DNA from: WVZH01 sp034430895
GTDB taxonomy: Bacteria; Chloroflexota; Anaerolineae; Anaerolineales; E44-bin32
DNA length: 64,000 bases
Direction of reading: 5' to 3'
Assembly (NCBI GenBank): GCA_034430895.1
Contig: DAOUDW010000079.1
Span: 19,905-83,904, forward strand
The notes beneath the pieces are model-generated. The model worked only from the letters and a program-made list of their open reading frames with translations. It had not been told where the DNA came from and searched no databases. Made by a program: the position numbers and the translations under genes. Below, piece by piece: positions 41,500-50,287 of the stretch (position 1 is the first letter of the stretch; the number at the start of each line of letters is the position of its first letter).

Positions 41500-42658
41500 G
41501 TTAAGTATGAGCTGCAACAGATTGTTGTTCGTACTGCTGTTTGTGTTTGTCGTTTCCGGGTGCGGTGTGATCGGCTCTCCGGATGCAACAAAGCAACCGA
41601 CGTCGACTTTGAACATAAGCGTCGTCACGCCCGAAACGCGTCTGCCTCCGACGGCAGTAGAAACGCCATCTGATACTTCCGGACCCGTACCGACAGCGAC
41701 TCCGATTCGCATTTCAACCGGCAACGTTGCCTTACTTTCTCCACTGCGAACTTTGATGGGCCACGACGCAGACGTGACCGATGTGGCGCTTTCGGCGGAT
41801 GGTGGGCTTCTTGTCTCCGCTTCCCGGGACGGTACGCTGCGTGTCTGGCGAATCGCCGACGGGAAGTTAATCCAGGAGCTATCGGGGCACTCGGATGTAG
41901 TGCACAGCGTCGATATTTCAGCGGATGGATCGCTGATCGTGTCCGGTTCCGACGATCGCACGGTAGGGCTTTGGCGTGTAGCGGATGGCACGCTCGTCCG
42001 CAGCGTGCGCAATGAATTATTGGGACGGGTTATGAAGGTTGCCTTCTCACCAGATGGCAATCTGATCGCTATGGGCGGTCATCGCTGCATTGTGGAACTG
42101 CGCTCGACGTGGTCCGGAACGCTGCGGCGCACGCTGGCCCAGCCATTCTGCAGCGTAACGGGAGAAGGGCAGGTTGATTATTGGGGGCTGGCATTCAGCG
42201 CAGACGGTTCACAGATCATCACCGGCGAAGGGCGACCATGCTGTGGCGGTTCGCTGCAGCGCTGGCAGGTGGAGGAATCGGTCGAACCGACGTTAATCCG
42301 CGGCTACGATCTGGTGATCCGCGACGTGGCGATCTCACCGGATGGAGAGACATTGGCCGTAGCGCTGGTGGGCAGCCCTTCCTTCTGGCTGTTGGACATG
42401 GAGGGGGATGAGCCACAGCGCACTCTGGAAGGACACAGGCTGCGCGTGAACGATCTCGAGTTTTCACCCAACGGCGAGATCATCGCATCGGCTTCGCGTG
42501 ATGGCAGGATTGGACTCTGGGAGGTCGAGAGCGGTACATTGTTTCGTTATCTCGAGGGTGATGGAGAAATCGTGACCAGCCTGGATTTTTCGGCGGATGG
42601 GAGTTTACTCGTTTCCGGATTGGAGGGGGGAGGCATTATCCTGTGGGGGCTGCCTTGA
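41489..42658 (+). CDS. WD40-repeat lipoprotein
   Basis: The start is ATG 41489, seven bases after GGAG inside the preceding gene (ATG 41507 is an alternative). 389 residues. The signal ends at VVSGC (lipobox about residue 25). A Thr/Pro linker follows. From about residue 90 to the end there are seven propeller blades, for example GHDADVTDVALSADGGLLVSASRDGTLRVW and GHRLRVNDLEFSPNGEIIASASRDGRIGLW; the middle blades are irregular, with Cys (GHRCIVE, PCCGGSL). It should form one closed seven-bladed propeller on the outer membrane face. Its partner is probably the DUF362 protein. Confidence 0.88.
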   Translation: MQHELSMSCNRLLFVLLFVFVVSGCGVIGSPDATKQPTSTLNISVVTPETRLPPTAVETPSDTSGPVPTATPIRISTGNVALLSPLRTLMGHDADVTDVALSADGGLLVSASRDGTLRVWRIADGKLIQELSGHSDVVHSVDISADGSLIVSGSDDRTVGLWRVADGTLVRSVRNELLGRVMKVAFSPDGNLIAMGGHRCIVELRSTWSGTLRRTLAQPFCSVTGEGQVDYWGLAFSADGSQIITGEGRPCCGGSLQRWQVEESVEPTLIRGYDLVIRDVAISPDGETLAVALVGSPSFWLLDMEGDEPQRTLEGHRLRVNDLEFSPNGEIIASASRDGRIGLWEVESGTLFRYLEGDGEIVTSLDFSADGSLLVSGLEGGGIILWGLP

Positions 42659-42699
42659 TCGGAAAAGAACCATGGGGGTGACGGGTAAGTTGTCTCATA

Positions 42700-42728
42700 T
42701 TGCAGTTTCACTCACTGACCATTATAAT
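42700..42728 (+). promoter_or_regulatory. Promoter of tRNA-Val
   Basis: TTGCAG (42700-42705), 17-bp spacer, TATAAT (42723-42728), ending ten bases before the mature 5' end of the tRNA. Confidence 0.75.
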
Positions 42729-42738
42729 GCTCACACAA

Positions 42739-42812
42739 GGGCGGTTAGCTCAGTTGGTTAGAGCGCATGCTTGACATGCATGAGGTCGTTGGTTCAAATC
42801 CAATACCGCCCA
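42739..42812 (+). tRNA. tRNA-Val (GAC)
   Basis: The cloverleaf folds completely: acceptor GGGCGGT/ACCGCCC, D-arm GCTC/GAGC, anticodon arm CATGC/GCATG with loop TTGACAT (anticodon GAC), T-arm GTTGG/CCAAT with TTCAAAT loop and discriminator A. The CCA end is not encoded. It reads valine codons GUC and GUU. Confidence 0.96.
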
Positions 42813-42855
42813 CAAGCCGTCGAGTTCCGACGGCTTTAGTATTTTATCGTTTGTG

Positions 42856-42883
42856 TTGACAACGACCTTTCGTCCGCTATAAT
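42856..42883 (+). promoter_or_regulatory. Promoter of the T-box/thrS unit
   Basis: TTGACA (42856-42861), 16-bp spacer, TATAAT (42878-42883): both boxes consensus. Confidence 0.88.
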
Positions 42884-42889
42884 GTAGCC

Positions 42890-43158
42890 ATCAAACGAAT
42901 ACGATAGGTGATGACCGGGACGAGTAACCGGCAGCTGACCCGACAGGGAAAGGGGATCGTGGATTGAGAGTCCCCTGCGGAGTCGAGCTGGTGAAAACCC
43001 CCCGCGAGCCTGATCCGGAAAGCCCTGCATGTAGATGAAGGGTGATTATGGTGAACGGTTCAGCCCCGTTATCGGCTGTCCGAGATGGTCGTTTAATGCG
43101 ATCAATCTGGGTGGAACCGTGTGAGTGTAAACTCTCGCCCCAGAAGCGAGAGTTTTTT
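42890..43158 (+). promoter_or_regulatory. T-box leader controlling thrS
   Basis: A leader of about 270 nt between a consensus promoter and thrS. It holds the T-box sequence TGGGTGGAACCGTG (43108-43121), which binds the free CCA end of uncharged tRNA, and right after it a terminator: AACTCTCGC (43130-43138) paired with GCGAGAGTT (43146-43154) and a run of T to 43158. The antiterminator would use the T-box strand. Uncharged tRNA-Thr should thus promote read-through into thrS. The specifier codon in stem I could not be placed with certainty by eye. Confidence 0.92.
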
Positions 43159-43184
43159 ACGTTAATGGTGTTAGGAGGAAGTGT

Positions 43185-44981
43185 ATGGCTGCAAGAAAGA
43201 AGGCCGAATACGAGGAATCAAAATTGTATCGTGTGCGTCATTCTGCTGCGCACGTGATGGCACAAGCGGTAACAGAGATGTTTCCGGCTGGCGAGGCAAA
43301 GGTCGCCATCGGGCCGCCGATCGATGACGGTTTCTACTACGATTTTGATCTGCCGCGTGCTTTGACACCGGAGGATCTGGAGAAGATCGAACAACGAATG
43401 CGCGAGATCATCAAGGGTGATTTTACCTTCGAACGGCGGGTGCTCTCGGCGGACGAAGCGCGGGAGATTTTCAGGGATCAGCAGTACAAGATCGAATTGA
43501 TTGACGGGCTCGAAGAAGGTGGCCTGGATGAATACGGCGAACCGATCAAGGAAAAGCCGGAGATTTCCATCTACACCCAGGATACCTTCGTCGATTTGTG
43601 TCGGGGGCCGCATGTTGACCGTACGAGCGAAATCAACCCGGACGCCATCAAATTACTCAACGTCGCCGGCGCCTACTGGCGTGGCGATGAAAGTCGTCCC
43701 ATGCTGCAGCGAATCTATGGCACAGCCTGGACGTCCGCCGACGAATTGGAAGAATATCTCTGGAAGTTGGAAGAAGCGCGCAAGCGCGATCATCGCAAAC
43801 TCGGGCGTGAACTTGATTTGTACAGCATCAACGAAGAGGTCGGGGCGGGCTTGATTCTCTGGCATCCCAAGGGCGGCATGGTACGCAAGCTTGCGGAGGA
43901 TTTTCTTCGTGACGAGCACGAGCGCGGTGGTTATGAATTTGTTTACTCGCCGCACATCGGCAAGGCCAATCTCTGGGAGACGAGTGGACATCTGGATTGG
44001 TATAAGGAAAACATGTACGCCCCATTGGAAATCGAGGGTCAACAATACTACCTGAAGCCGATGAACTGTCCCTTCCACATGCATATCTATAAAAGCCGCA
44101 CGCGTTCTTACCGCGATTTGCCAATGCGTTACGCCGAGTGGGGCACAGTCTATCGCTATGAACGCAGCGGTGTGCTGCACGGTTTGATGCGTGTGCGCGG
44201 CTTTACGCAAGACGACGCGCATCTTTTCTGTCGACCGGATCAGATGCCCGAAGAAATCGACCGTGTACTGGAGTTCAGCCTGGAGATACTGCGTGCCTTC
44301 GGTTTCGAGAATTTCCAGGCCTATCTCTCCACGCGCAATCCGGAGAAAGCCGCGGGATCACCCGAGGCGTGGGAAGCACCCACAGAAGCGCTGCGTCAGG
44401 CGCTCGAACGAGCGAAGGTGCCCTACCAGGTCGATGAAGGCGAAGCCACGTTTTACGGCCCGAAGATCGACTTGAAGTTGTGCGACAGTCTGGGCCGTGA
44501 GTGGCAGCTTACGACGATTCAATTCGACTTCACGCTGCCTGAGCGATTCGATTTGGCATACGTGGGAGAGGATGGCCAGGAACACCGGCCGTACGTGATC
44601 CATCGCGCCCTGGTGGGTTCGATGGAACGCTTCATGGGAGTCCTGATCGAACATCACGCCGGAGCTTTTCCGGTGTGGTTGTCGCCGGTACAGGCGATCG
44701 TGATCCCCATCGCCGACCGTCACATTGACTACGCTGATGAGGTTGCTGAGAAACTTCGCGGTGCCGGGTATCGTGTGGAAGTCGATTCGCGAAGCGAACG
44801 TATGAACGCCAAGATTCGCGATGCACAGCTTCAAAAGATACCCTACATGCTCGTCGTGGGAGATCGTGAAGCGGAGGCCGGGGCAGCCGCGGTGCGATTG
44901 CGCAGCGAAGAGGATTTGGGTGCCATGCCGATCGAAGACCTGCTCTCAAAAATACAGGATGATATTCAAGCGGGTGTTTGA
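43185..44981 (+). CDS. thrS: Threonyl-tRNA synthetase
   Basis: 598 residues behind AGGAGGAA. Class II synthetase for threonine. The N-terminal TGS domain of most bacterial forms is missing: after 15 residues the protein enters the editing domain (HSAAHVMAQAV about residues 19-29, then GFYYDFDL and CRGPHVDRT). The catalytic core follows, with MNCPFHMHIYKSRTRSYRDLPMRYAEWGTVYRYE (Zn-binding Cys, motif 2 Arg), RGFTQDDAHLFC and motif 3 LVGSMERFMGVLIEH, then the C-terminal anticodon-binding domain. All key residues are seen, so it should be active and able to edit Ser-tRNA-Thr. Regulated by the T-box in its leader. Confidence 0.97.
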   Translation: MAARKKAEYEESKLYRVRHSAAHVMAQAVTEMFPAGEAKVAIGPPIDDGFYYDFDLPRALTPEDLEKIEQRMREIIKGDFTFERRVLSADEAREIFRDQQYKIELIDGLEEGGLDEYGEPIKEKPEISIYTQDTFVDLCRGPHVDRTSEINPDAIKLLNVAGAYWRGDESRPMLQRIYGTAWTSADELEEYLWKLEEARKRDHRKLGRELDLYSINEEVGAGLILWHPKGGMVRKLAEDFLRDEHERGGYEFVYSPHIGKANLWETSGHLDWYKENMYAPLEIEGQQYYLKPMNCPFHMHIYKSRTRSYRDLPMRYAEWGTVYRYERSGVLHGLMRVRGFTQDDAHLFCRPDQMPEEIDRVLEFSLEILRAFGFENFQAYLSTRNPEKAAGSPEAWEAPTEALRQALERAKVPYQVDEGEATFYGPKIDLKLCDSLGREWQLTTIQFDFTLPERFDLAYVGEDGQEHRPYVIHRALVGSMERFMGVLIEHHAGAFPVWLSPVQAIVIPIADRHIDYADEVAEKLRGAGYRVEVDSRSERMNAKIRDAQLQKIPYMLVVGDREAEAGAAAVRLRSEEDLGAMPIEDLLSKIQDDIQAGV

Positions 44982-45007
44982 TACCGGGAACGAAGAAAGC
45001 AACGTTC

Positions 45008-45046
45008 AAATAAGCGGGGACGCGCTCAGTGCGGCCCCGCTTATTT
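45008..45046 (+). terminator. Terminator of thrS
   Basis: AAATAAGCGGGG (45008-45019) pairs with CCCCGCTTATTT (45035-45046), a 12-bp stem with a smaller CGC/GCG hairpin in the loop. The 3' arm provides the T-rich end. Confidence 0.8.
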
Positions 45047-45140
45047 GTACCGAATATTTTGGATGGTGAAAGTCATTCGGCAAACTTGCCAGGAGAAGGA
45101 CGCTGCGGATATGGATGGGGCAAATTGAGTGCTTCAGCTT

Positions 45141-45170
45141 TTGGAGCTGCGCATATGTTGCGGATATAAT
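45141..45170 (+). promoter_or_regulatory. Probable promoter of the L,D-transpeptidase gene
   Basis: TTGGAG (45141-45146), 18-bp spacer, TATAAT (45165-45170), 39 bases before the start codon chosen at 45210. Confidence 0.5.
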
Positions 45171-45209
45171 ATAGATCATCTTGGGAAAAGATGGGATGAA
45201 ATAGAACAG

Positions 45210-46367
45210 ATGCTGAAACGTTTTCTGGGGTTGAGTGTCGGATTGCTGTTGGCTTTCCTGGCCTTCTCTATGGCGATGGCAGAAGGGATGCCATCTATAG
45301 CCATCGATAATGGATCTGCAGTCTGTACCAACCGGCTGCAATTACGCCATCCACAACGATGTGCCAACGGTACCGCGCGGAGTTCCTTAACCGCCCTGGC
45401 CAACGAAGGTCTCTATCCGGAGCATCCTATTCCGGTTGGTGAAGTGGACTTGTCGTTGGGTCAGGTGGATTTTACCTATTTGCGTTCCGGCCGTAAGGAT
45501 GGAACGCCGCTCTACAACAGTCTCGATTCGGTGATTAAAGGTCGTGATGCTTACCGCACGATCGAGTCAGGTTTCGTCTATTTTTCCTGGATTGATCGCA
45601 TCGAGCAAAATGGCAAGGTGGCCTACATGATTGCCCCGGGTGTCTATATCCGTGGCGATGGGGTGAGTCGTGTATCGATCCCTAACTTCCGCGGTGTGAC
45701 GTTGACGCATACGCCTGTCCAACCTTTTGGTTGGGTGATGACAAACGTGGAAACTCGTGTCGGCCCAGGTTCTGATCAAGCCAATACGGGACGGTGGAAG
45801 TACCGCTACAACATGGTTTGGATTTTCGATGTCGAGAATGTGGGAGGATTGGATTGGTACAAGATCGGACCGCAGGATTGGATTGAGCAGCGTTTGCTGG
45901 CTATCGTTTTCCCCGATACCGACCAACCGGAGGGTGTCCCGGACGATCACTGGATTTCGATCAATTTGTATGAACAGACCATGATGGTTTACGAATCGGG
46001 TGAGATGATCTATGCCACGTTGGTCTCAACAGGTTTACAAGGATGGTGGACACAACCCGGGGATTTCCAGGTATACAAGAAATTGGAACGCGATTTCATG
46101 GGAGGTGCCTTTGAAGCCGACCGTTCCGATTATTACTACCTGGAGGACGTGCCCTGGATCCTGTATTTCGACGAATCGCGCGCGCTGCATGGTGCATACT
46201 GGCACAACGGGTTTGGCTATCCGCGTTCGCACGGCTGTGTTAATCTCTCTTTGCCGGATTCCCACTGGATATACAATTGGGCACAAGTGGGAACGTGGGT
46301 GCACATATTCGATCCATCCGGCGAGACACCGACCGATCCGAATGCGTATGGGTCTGGCGGCGTCTAG
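45210..46367 (+). CDS. L,D-transpeptidase (YkuD family), exported
   Basis: Start ATG 45210 (MLKRFLGLSVGLLLAFL, a clear signal peptide ending AMAEG); the longer frame from 45129 lacks a signal at its start and includes the promoter. 385 residues. The middle part has an SH3-like segment (VETRVGPGSDQAN). The C-terminal 140 residues are the YkuD domain: DDHWISINLYEQTMMVYESGEM and YWHNGFGYPRSHGCVNLSLPDS with catalytic His-Gly-Cys. It would form 3-3 peptidoglycan cross-links or attach proteins to peptidoglycan. This fits a cell that has peptidoglycan. Confidence 0.92.
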   Translation: MLKRFLGLSVGLLLAFLAFSMAMAEGMPSIAIDNGSAVCTNRLQLRHPQRCANGTARSSLTALANEGLYPEHPIPVGEVDLSLGQVDFTYLRSGRKDGTPLYNSLDSVIKGRDAYRTIESGFVYFSWIDRIEQNGKVAYMIAPGVYIRGDGVSRVSIPNFRGVTLTHTPVQPFGWVMTNVETRVGPGSDQANTGRWKYRYNMVWIFDVENVGGLDWYKIGPQDWIEQRLLAIVFPDTDQPEGVPDDHWISINLYEQTMMVYESGEMIYATLVSTGLQGWWTQPGDFQVYKKLERDFMGGAFEADRSDYYYLEDVPWILYFDESRALHGAYWHNGFGYPRSHGCVNLSLPDSHWIYNWAQVGTWVHIFDPSGETPTDPNAYGSGGV

Positions 46368-46526
46368 GCGAATCTTAAAACTATAATGTAAAATATTAAA
46401 GGAAACTTGATTTAAGGTCGAAAAGTGAATTTGGTACTAAAGTACTCTGCTGTAGATAAGGTTGAATCTCTAAAATGTAGTCAAATTGGAACTCTTTTAT
46501 CCTAGTCAGAGGGGGTCGGCGCTATC

Positions 46527-46886
46527 ATGTATGCAGAGAATGAATTACTCTTTCCACCCAGCGTAATCCCGCGACTGCGCACTGCGCGGGGTGAGCCATG
46601 GCGAGATTTGGTCGATCGGGTTTCCCGACTGCCGCAGGACGATCCGGAGAATCTCGCCTTTCAATTGATGATGATCCGCTTGAATGGCTGTCTCAAGTGC
46701 GAGACGGACTCCTATCGAGCGATGCGAGGTTGTCTGGCTTGCACGCATCAGACACTGCGCAGGCATAAACCGCCCGATGAGGATTTGATCCATTGTTACA
46801 ATGTAGCTTTGGATGACGTGATCGCACATTTAGAGATGGAACCCGGCAAGGGTGTACAACAAACCCCGGCAGCAAAAGCCGCTTAA
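46527..46886 (+). CDS. Small four-Cys protein of unknown function
   Basis: 119 residues from ATG 46527 (GAGGGGG upstream). No family is recognised. In the middle lies CLKCETDSYRAMRGCLACTHQTLR: two CxxC pairs 11 residues apart plus a His, which suggests a structural zinc or iron-sulfur site. The N-terminal part is FPPSVIPRLRTARGEPWRDLVDRV and the C-terminus is a helix with DEDLIHCYNVALDDVIAHLE. It is cytoplasmic by lack of a signal. Codon use and the following terminator support a real single-gene unit. Confidence 0.7.
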   Translation: MYAENELLFPPSVIPRLRTARGEPWRDLVDRVSRLPQDDPENLAFQLMMIRLNGCLKCETDSYRAMRGCLACTHQTLRRHKPPDEDLIHCYNVALDDVIAHLEMEPGKGVQQTPAAKAA

Positions 46887-46902
46887 TGCGAATCATGATC
46901 CA

Positions 46903-46940
46903 CGAACACAAAGGGCGCCTTTTGGCGCTTTTTGTGTTTC
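46903..46940 (+). terminator. Rho-independent terminator
   Basis: GAACACAAAGGGCGCC pairs with GGCGCTTTTTGTGTTTC around a TTTT loop (46904-46940); the 3' arm contains the T-run. Confidence 0.75.
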
Positions 46941-47089
46941 CAGAGCAAATGCGATGTGAGACAAGATGCCGGGATATGCTTTCAATGATGATTTAATGGC
47001 ATGTGGCATATTTCTGTTCTGTAAAATTGTAGTGTGCAGCGATCGGCATATTTATTTTTGGTTCGGATAAGGGAGATGTAGAAATTTCA

Positions 47090-47537
47090 GTGGATGACGT
47101 CGTAATCGATGGCGCAAACTCTACTCGGTTTTTCTTCCGCTGTTGATTGTGCGGTCAATCATCTTGTTGGGATTGGCGATCTCGGTCTCGACACAAGCGT
47201 GGGTCGGGTAATCGGCTGTAGCTTGCTGCTGCTCACGCTGTACAACTTCCGGTCGGCGGGTAGATATTTTAGTGTGGCCCGGGCGCTCGGAGGTGATCAC
47301 TTTCGGTTGAAATATCGTGCTATGCCGCTCGTGCCCCGGAGCGCATTCCGCTGGAGCCGGAATGCAATGTATGCCTTTGTATTCTTGGGCCTTTGGTCGA
47401 TTGCATTGTTCGCCAATTCCGCAGCCGCCTTGATTCTGGCGATATTCGAGCATGCCTACGTTTGGGTTCATTACTATGCCACGGAGAAGTCGGATATGGA
47501 TCTGATCTACGGGTCGCATTCGAATTCGTTGTTTTAA
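47090..47537 (+). pseudogene. Frameshifted small membrane methyltransferase-like gene
   Basis: The open frame from ATG 47109 gives 142 residues whose C-terminal part (RWSRNAMYAFVFLGLW ... EHAYVWVHYYATEKSDMDLIYG) resembles PEMT/isoprenylcysteine-methyltransferase membrane proteins. Its first 33 residues are unlike a membrane protein, whereas another frame over the same bases (47110-47208) reads WRKLYSVFLPLLIVRSIILL and then a Leu/Ile-rich stretch, an obvious membrane helix that stops at TAA 47209. Restoring one base near 47104 and one in the GGG run near 47206 would join GTG 47090, this helix and the C-terminal part into one protein. It is either a decayed gene or two sequence errors. Confidence 0.5.
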
Positions 47538-47590
47538 GCAGATATTTTCTATAAAATTAGAGATAGAACATGTAGAATGGAGAATAACAT

Positions 47591-48460
47591 ATGCAAATCG
47601 TGACAGATAGTGGTGCTGACCTGTATCTGCCCGCGGAAGAACTGGAAGGATTGGATATCCACATTGTTCCGCTAAACGTGACTCTTGGCGACAAAACATA
47701 TCGTGAGGGCGTGGATATCAAAAAGGATGAATTCTATCGTTTGCTCGCAGAAACGGAGAGCATGCCCTCAACATCTCAACCTTCATCCGGCGATTTCGCG
47801 GACACATATCGCCGTCTGGCCGAGAGAGACCCCGAAATACTCTCGATTCACATCTCCTCGGGTTTGAGCGGCACATACAACGCGGCACGTACGGGAGCTG
47901 AGCTTGTTCCAGAGGCCAATGTTACCGTCGTCGATGCAAAAACCCTATCCGCAGCTGCAGGTTGGCAGGTGCAGGCGGCAGCTCGGGGAGCGAAGGTCGG
48001 TTGGTCGAAGGAACAGATTCTAACGCTCATGAAGCGTATCAGTGACGCCAGCGACAGCTTGTATACCTTGCGAGAATTGAAGTATCTGATTCACGGTGGA
48101 CGTATTAGTCACATGAAAGGCTTGATCGCTTCCTTGTTGCACATTTTGCCCCTGATCGGTGTGGAGAAGGAAGGTGGGACTTACGTTCAGCGTGGACAGG
48201 CGAGATCGTTTACGAAAGCAATCGCAGGACTTGTGAATTTGATCTCCAAGCAGCATGCGCCGGGAAGCAGTTTGCGAACCCAGGTGCTGCATTCGCACAA
48301 CCCTGAAGGCGCGGCCATGCTGCAGGAGCAGATAAATCAGCGTTTCGACTGTTCGTGGTTGCCGGTCGGTCCGATGTCTCTGGTACTCGGTGCGCATACA
48401 GGTCCAAGTATGATCGGCGTTGCCTATGCTCCCCAAGCGATTTTCGCAGGCATCCCCTAG
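47591..48460 (+). CDS. DegV family fatty-acid-binding protein
   Basis: 289 residues behind GGAG. DegV features: MQIVTDSGADLYLPAEELEGL at the start, IHIVPLNVTLGDKTYREGVDI, SMPSTSQPSSGDF (fatty-acid-binding Ser/Thr loop) and IHISSGLSGTYNAAR, with a second domain ending HTGPSMIGVAY. The family (FakB in Firmicutes) binds a fatty acid and presents it to a FakA kinase for phosphorylation and entry into phospholipid synthesis. No kinase gene is in the window. Confidence 0.92.
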   Translation: MQIVTDSGADLYLPAEELEGLDIHIVPLNVTLGDKTYREGVDIKKDEFYRLLAETESMPSTSQPSSGDFADTYRRLAERDPEILSIHISSGLSGTYNAARTGAELVPEANVTVVDAKTLSAAAGWQVQAAARGAKVGWSKEQILTLMKRISDASDSLYTLRELKYLIHGGRISHMKGLIASLLHILPLIGVEKEGGTYVQRGQARSFTKAIAGLVNLISKQHAPGSSLRTQVLHSHNPEGAAMLQEQINQRFDCSWLPVGPMSLVLGAHTGPSMIGVAYAPQAIFAGIP

Positions 48461-48538
48461 AATGATAGAGGACGTTGCTGCGCAACAGGATTGACGGGCT
48501 GCCTGGAATAATATGGTGTTAAGGGTGTTGGTCACCGA

Positions 48539-49213
48539 CTATGATCGGGCGATGATCTCCCACCCCTTTTCTTGGGCAACGTCTTCCAGGAGTGGGTCGG
48601 GATGCACAGCAACCGGATGGCCGACACTTTCGAGGACGGCCAGATCGGTGATGCTGTCGGCATAGGCGAAGCTTTTCCCTAGATTGATCTTCGAATCGTC
48701 CGCAAGATGTCGTTTTAGCCAGGTGACCTTGTGCTGCCCCTGGCAGGCAGGACGTTTGCTGCCGCCCGTGTACCTGCCATTTTGGGTGATCAGGGGCGTC
48801 CCTACAACTTCGGTCACACCCCAGAGTTGTCCGATTTCTGACAGGAGGGGAACAAAGGTTCCCGAAAGCAGGATCACCCGATGACCGGCGTCTTGGTGTT
48901 CCCGCAGCCGTGCAATCATGTGCTCTCGTACACGAGGGCGGACGTACTCTTCGGCGATCCAACGGAATGCGGCTGCCGCATTTTCGATCTTCATGCCTCG
49001 CAACGTCCAACTCAGATTTCGTGCCCAGATGGCACGACCGGATGATTCCGAAAGAATGCCGGCCTTCACGAATCCCCACATGGGCCAATGCAAGGCCATA
49101 AATGCATAAAGTGGGACGCGTTGCATTCGGTGTGTCCGGTGGTGTTCGGAAATGGCATAGGTGAGATGGCCGGTGTAGAGCGTTCCATCGAGATCGAAGA
49201 TGGCAGCGATCAT
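48539..49213 (-). CDS. HAD-superfamily phosphatase (subfamily IB)
   Basis: ATG 49213 (MIAAIFDLDGTLY) is the natural family start; upstream in-frame ATGs at 49252 and 49282 would add an unconserved tail. 224 residues. Motif I FDLDGTLY with two Asp, motif II ILLSGTFVPLL, motif III Lys in the GKSFAYADS segment, and the metal-binding AYADSITDLAVLESVGHPVAVHPD. This order is that of SerB-like HAD-IB phosphatases, which act on phosphoserine, phospholipid head groups or similar. The substrate is not predictable. Convergent with degV. Confidence 0.88.
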   Translation of the reverse strand: MIAAIFDLDGTLYTGHLTYAISEHHRTHRMQRVPLYAFMALHWPMWGFVKAGILSESSGRAIWARNLSWTLRGMKIENAAAAFRWIAEEYVRPRVREHMIARLREHQDAGHRVILLSGTFVPLLSEIGQLWGVTEVVGTPLITQNGRYTGGSKRPACQGQHKVTWLKRHLADDSKINLGKSFAYADSITDLAVLESVGHPVAVHPDPLLEDVAQEKGWEIIARS

Positions 49214-49666
49214 GGTGCTTGTCGACTCCTTTGGCTCCAATGGTTCGTACATTATATGCCCAAGGGGTGGGCGATACATCACGAATGGCGTATCGGGGGA
49301 AAACGCCGTAGAAACCCCCTCAGTCAGTTATTGTCGGATGGTGACGAATGAATTATAGCACCGTCAACCCACATGCCGGAGCTATTAATCGCATTTCGTA
49401 TATAAAGGCTGTAGAGTGAACATGGTGTCACGCTGATCGTAAAAGGCGGAACACGATCTGTGTCGTGAGGGTATTATTAGTGCACTGGCATTTGGTTGAA
49501 TATGTCCATACAATATACGAGAATCTCTTTTTACGTAATCTTGGAGATATTCCATCGAAAAGTATCTAGAGTACGCAATCGACAAGGCTAACAACTGATT
49601 CCTGAAGCCACCGACGTATAATTTAGCGGGTTCTTCGGGGCCAATAAACATCCCAAGGAGTACATC
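49214..49666. other. Intergenic region between divergent genes
   Basis: About 450 bases. TATAAT at 49617-49622 is a plausible -10 box for the lipoprotein gene at 49667, with a weak -35 (CTGATT). An 88-codon minus-strand frame (49385-49651) has no ribosome site and no recognisable content and is not accepted. Nothing else is seen. Confidence 0.4.
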
Positions 49667-50287
49667 ATGAAATCACGTCTGGTTTTTTTCGTCTTACTTT
49701 GTATCGTAGCTATCCTGGCTACAGCGTGTACGCCTGAAGCCGACTGGGTTATTCCAGAAGATTTCAATACGTTTGAGGACGATTCAGGGTTTTTCAGTAT
49801 CTCGTACCCCTCGAATTGGCGGGCGAATCTAGAGATCATAAGTCAATTAGAAAGTTACATTGGCGAATATATGAAGGAAATCGATGAAGAGATTCCCGTA
49901 GACCAGACTTCATTACTCTTCCTTGCGGGGATCCCGGAAGGCTCTGGCTACCACCCGAATGTCAATATCGTCATTGAACCCTTGCCGGGAAGTATACGGA
50001 CCATTCGAGGTGTAGTAAATGGACAGGTTACCGGGCTTAAATCATTCGCTGAGGACTTCCATGAAATCGCACGCGAAAAGGTGAAGGTTGGCGGAAGAGA
50101 TGCATACATTCTTGAATACGAGGCAACTTTTCCCGGCTTAGGGTCCGTTCATGCCCTCATATTGATGACCATGGCTGGCAGTAATGCGTGGACAGTGACA
50201 TGTACCTGCCTGGATGGAATGGATGATTTCGATCAACATGCGGATGACTTTCAATCCATCGTCCGGAGTCTGCGTATTTATAAGTGA
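49667..50287 (+). CDS. PsbP-like lipoprotein
   Basis: 206 residues, AAGGAG upstream; lipobox ATAC at about residue 22. The mature part starts like PsbP/DUF1795 domains (DDSGFFSISYPSNWRANLE), has a central strand IVIEPLP, and ends with VGGRDAYILEYEATF and DFQSIVRSLRIY, all in PsbP order. Non-photosynthetic bacteria have many such small lipoproteins; their function is unknown. It is placed on the outer face of the membrane. Confidence 0.82.
   Translation: MKSRLVFFVLLCIVAILATACTPEADWVIPEDFNTFEDDSGFFSISYPSNWRANLEIISQLESYIGEYMKEIDEEIPVDQTSLLFLAGIPEGSGYHPNVNIVIEPLPGSIRTIRGVVNGQVTGLKSFAEDFHEIAREKVKVGGRDAYILEYEATFPGLGSVHALILMTMAGSNAWTVTCTCLDGMDDFDQHADDFQSIVRSLRIYK

Noticed and set aside
49385..49651. 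88-codon minus-strand frame in the gap before the PsbP-like gene
   Set aside because: No ribosome site, no hydrophobic or domain pattern, and it overlaps the probable promoter of the plus-strand gene.
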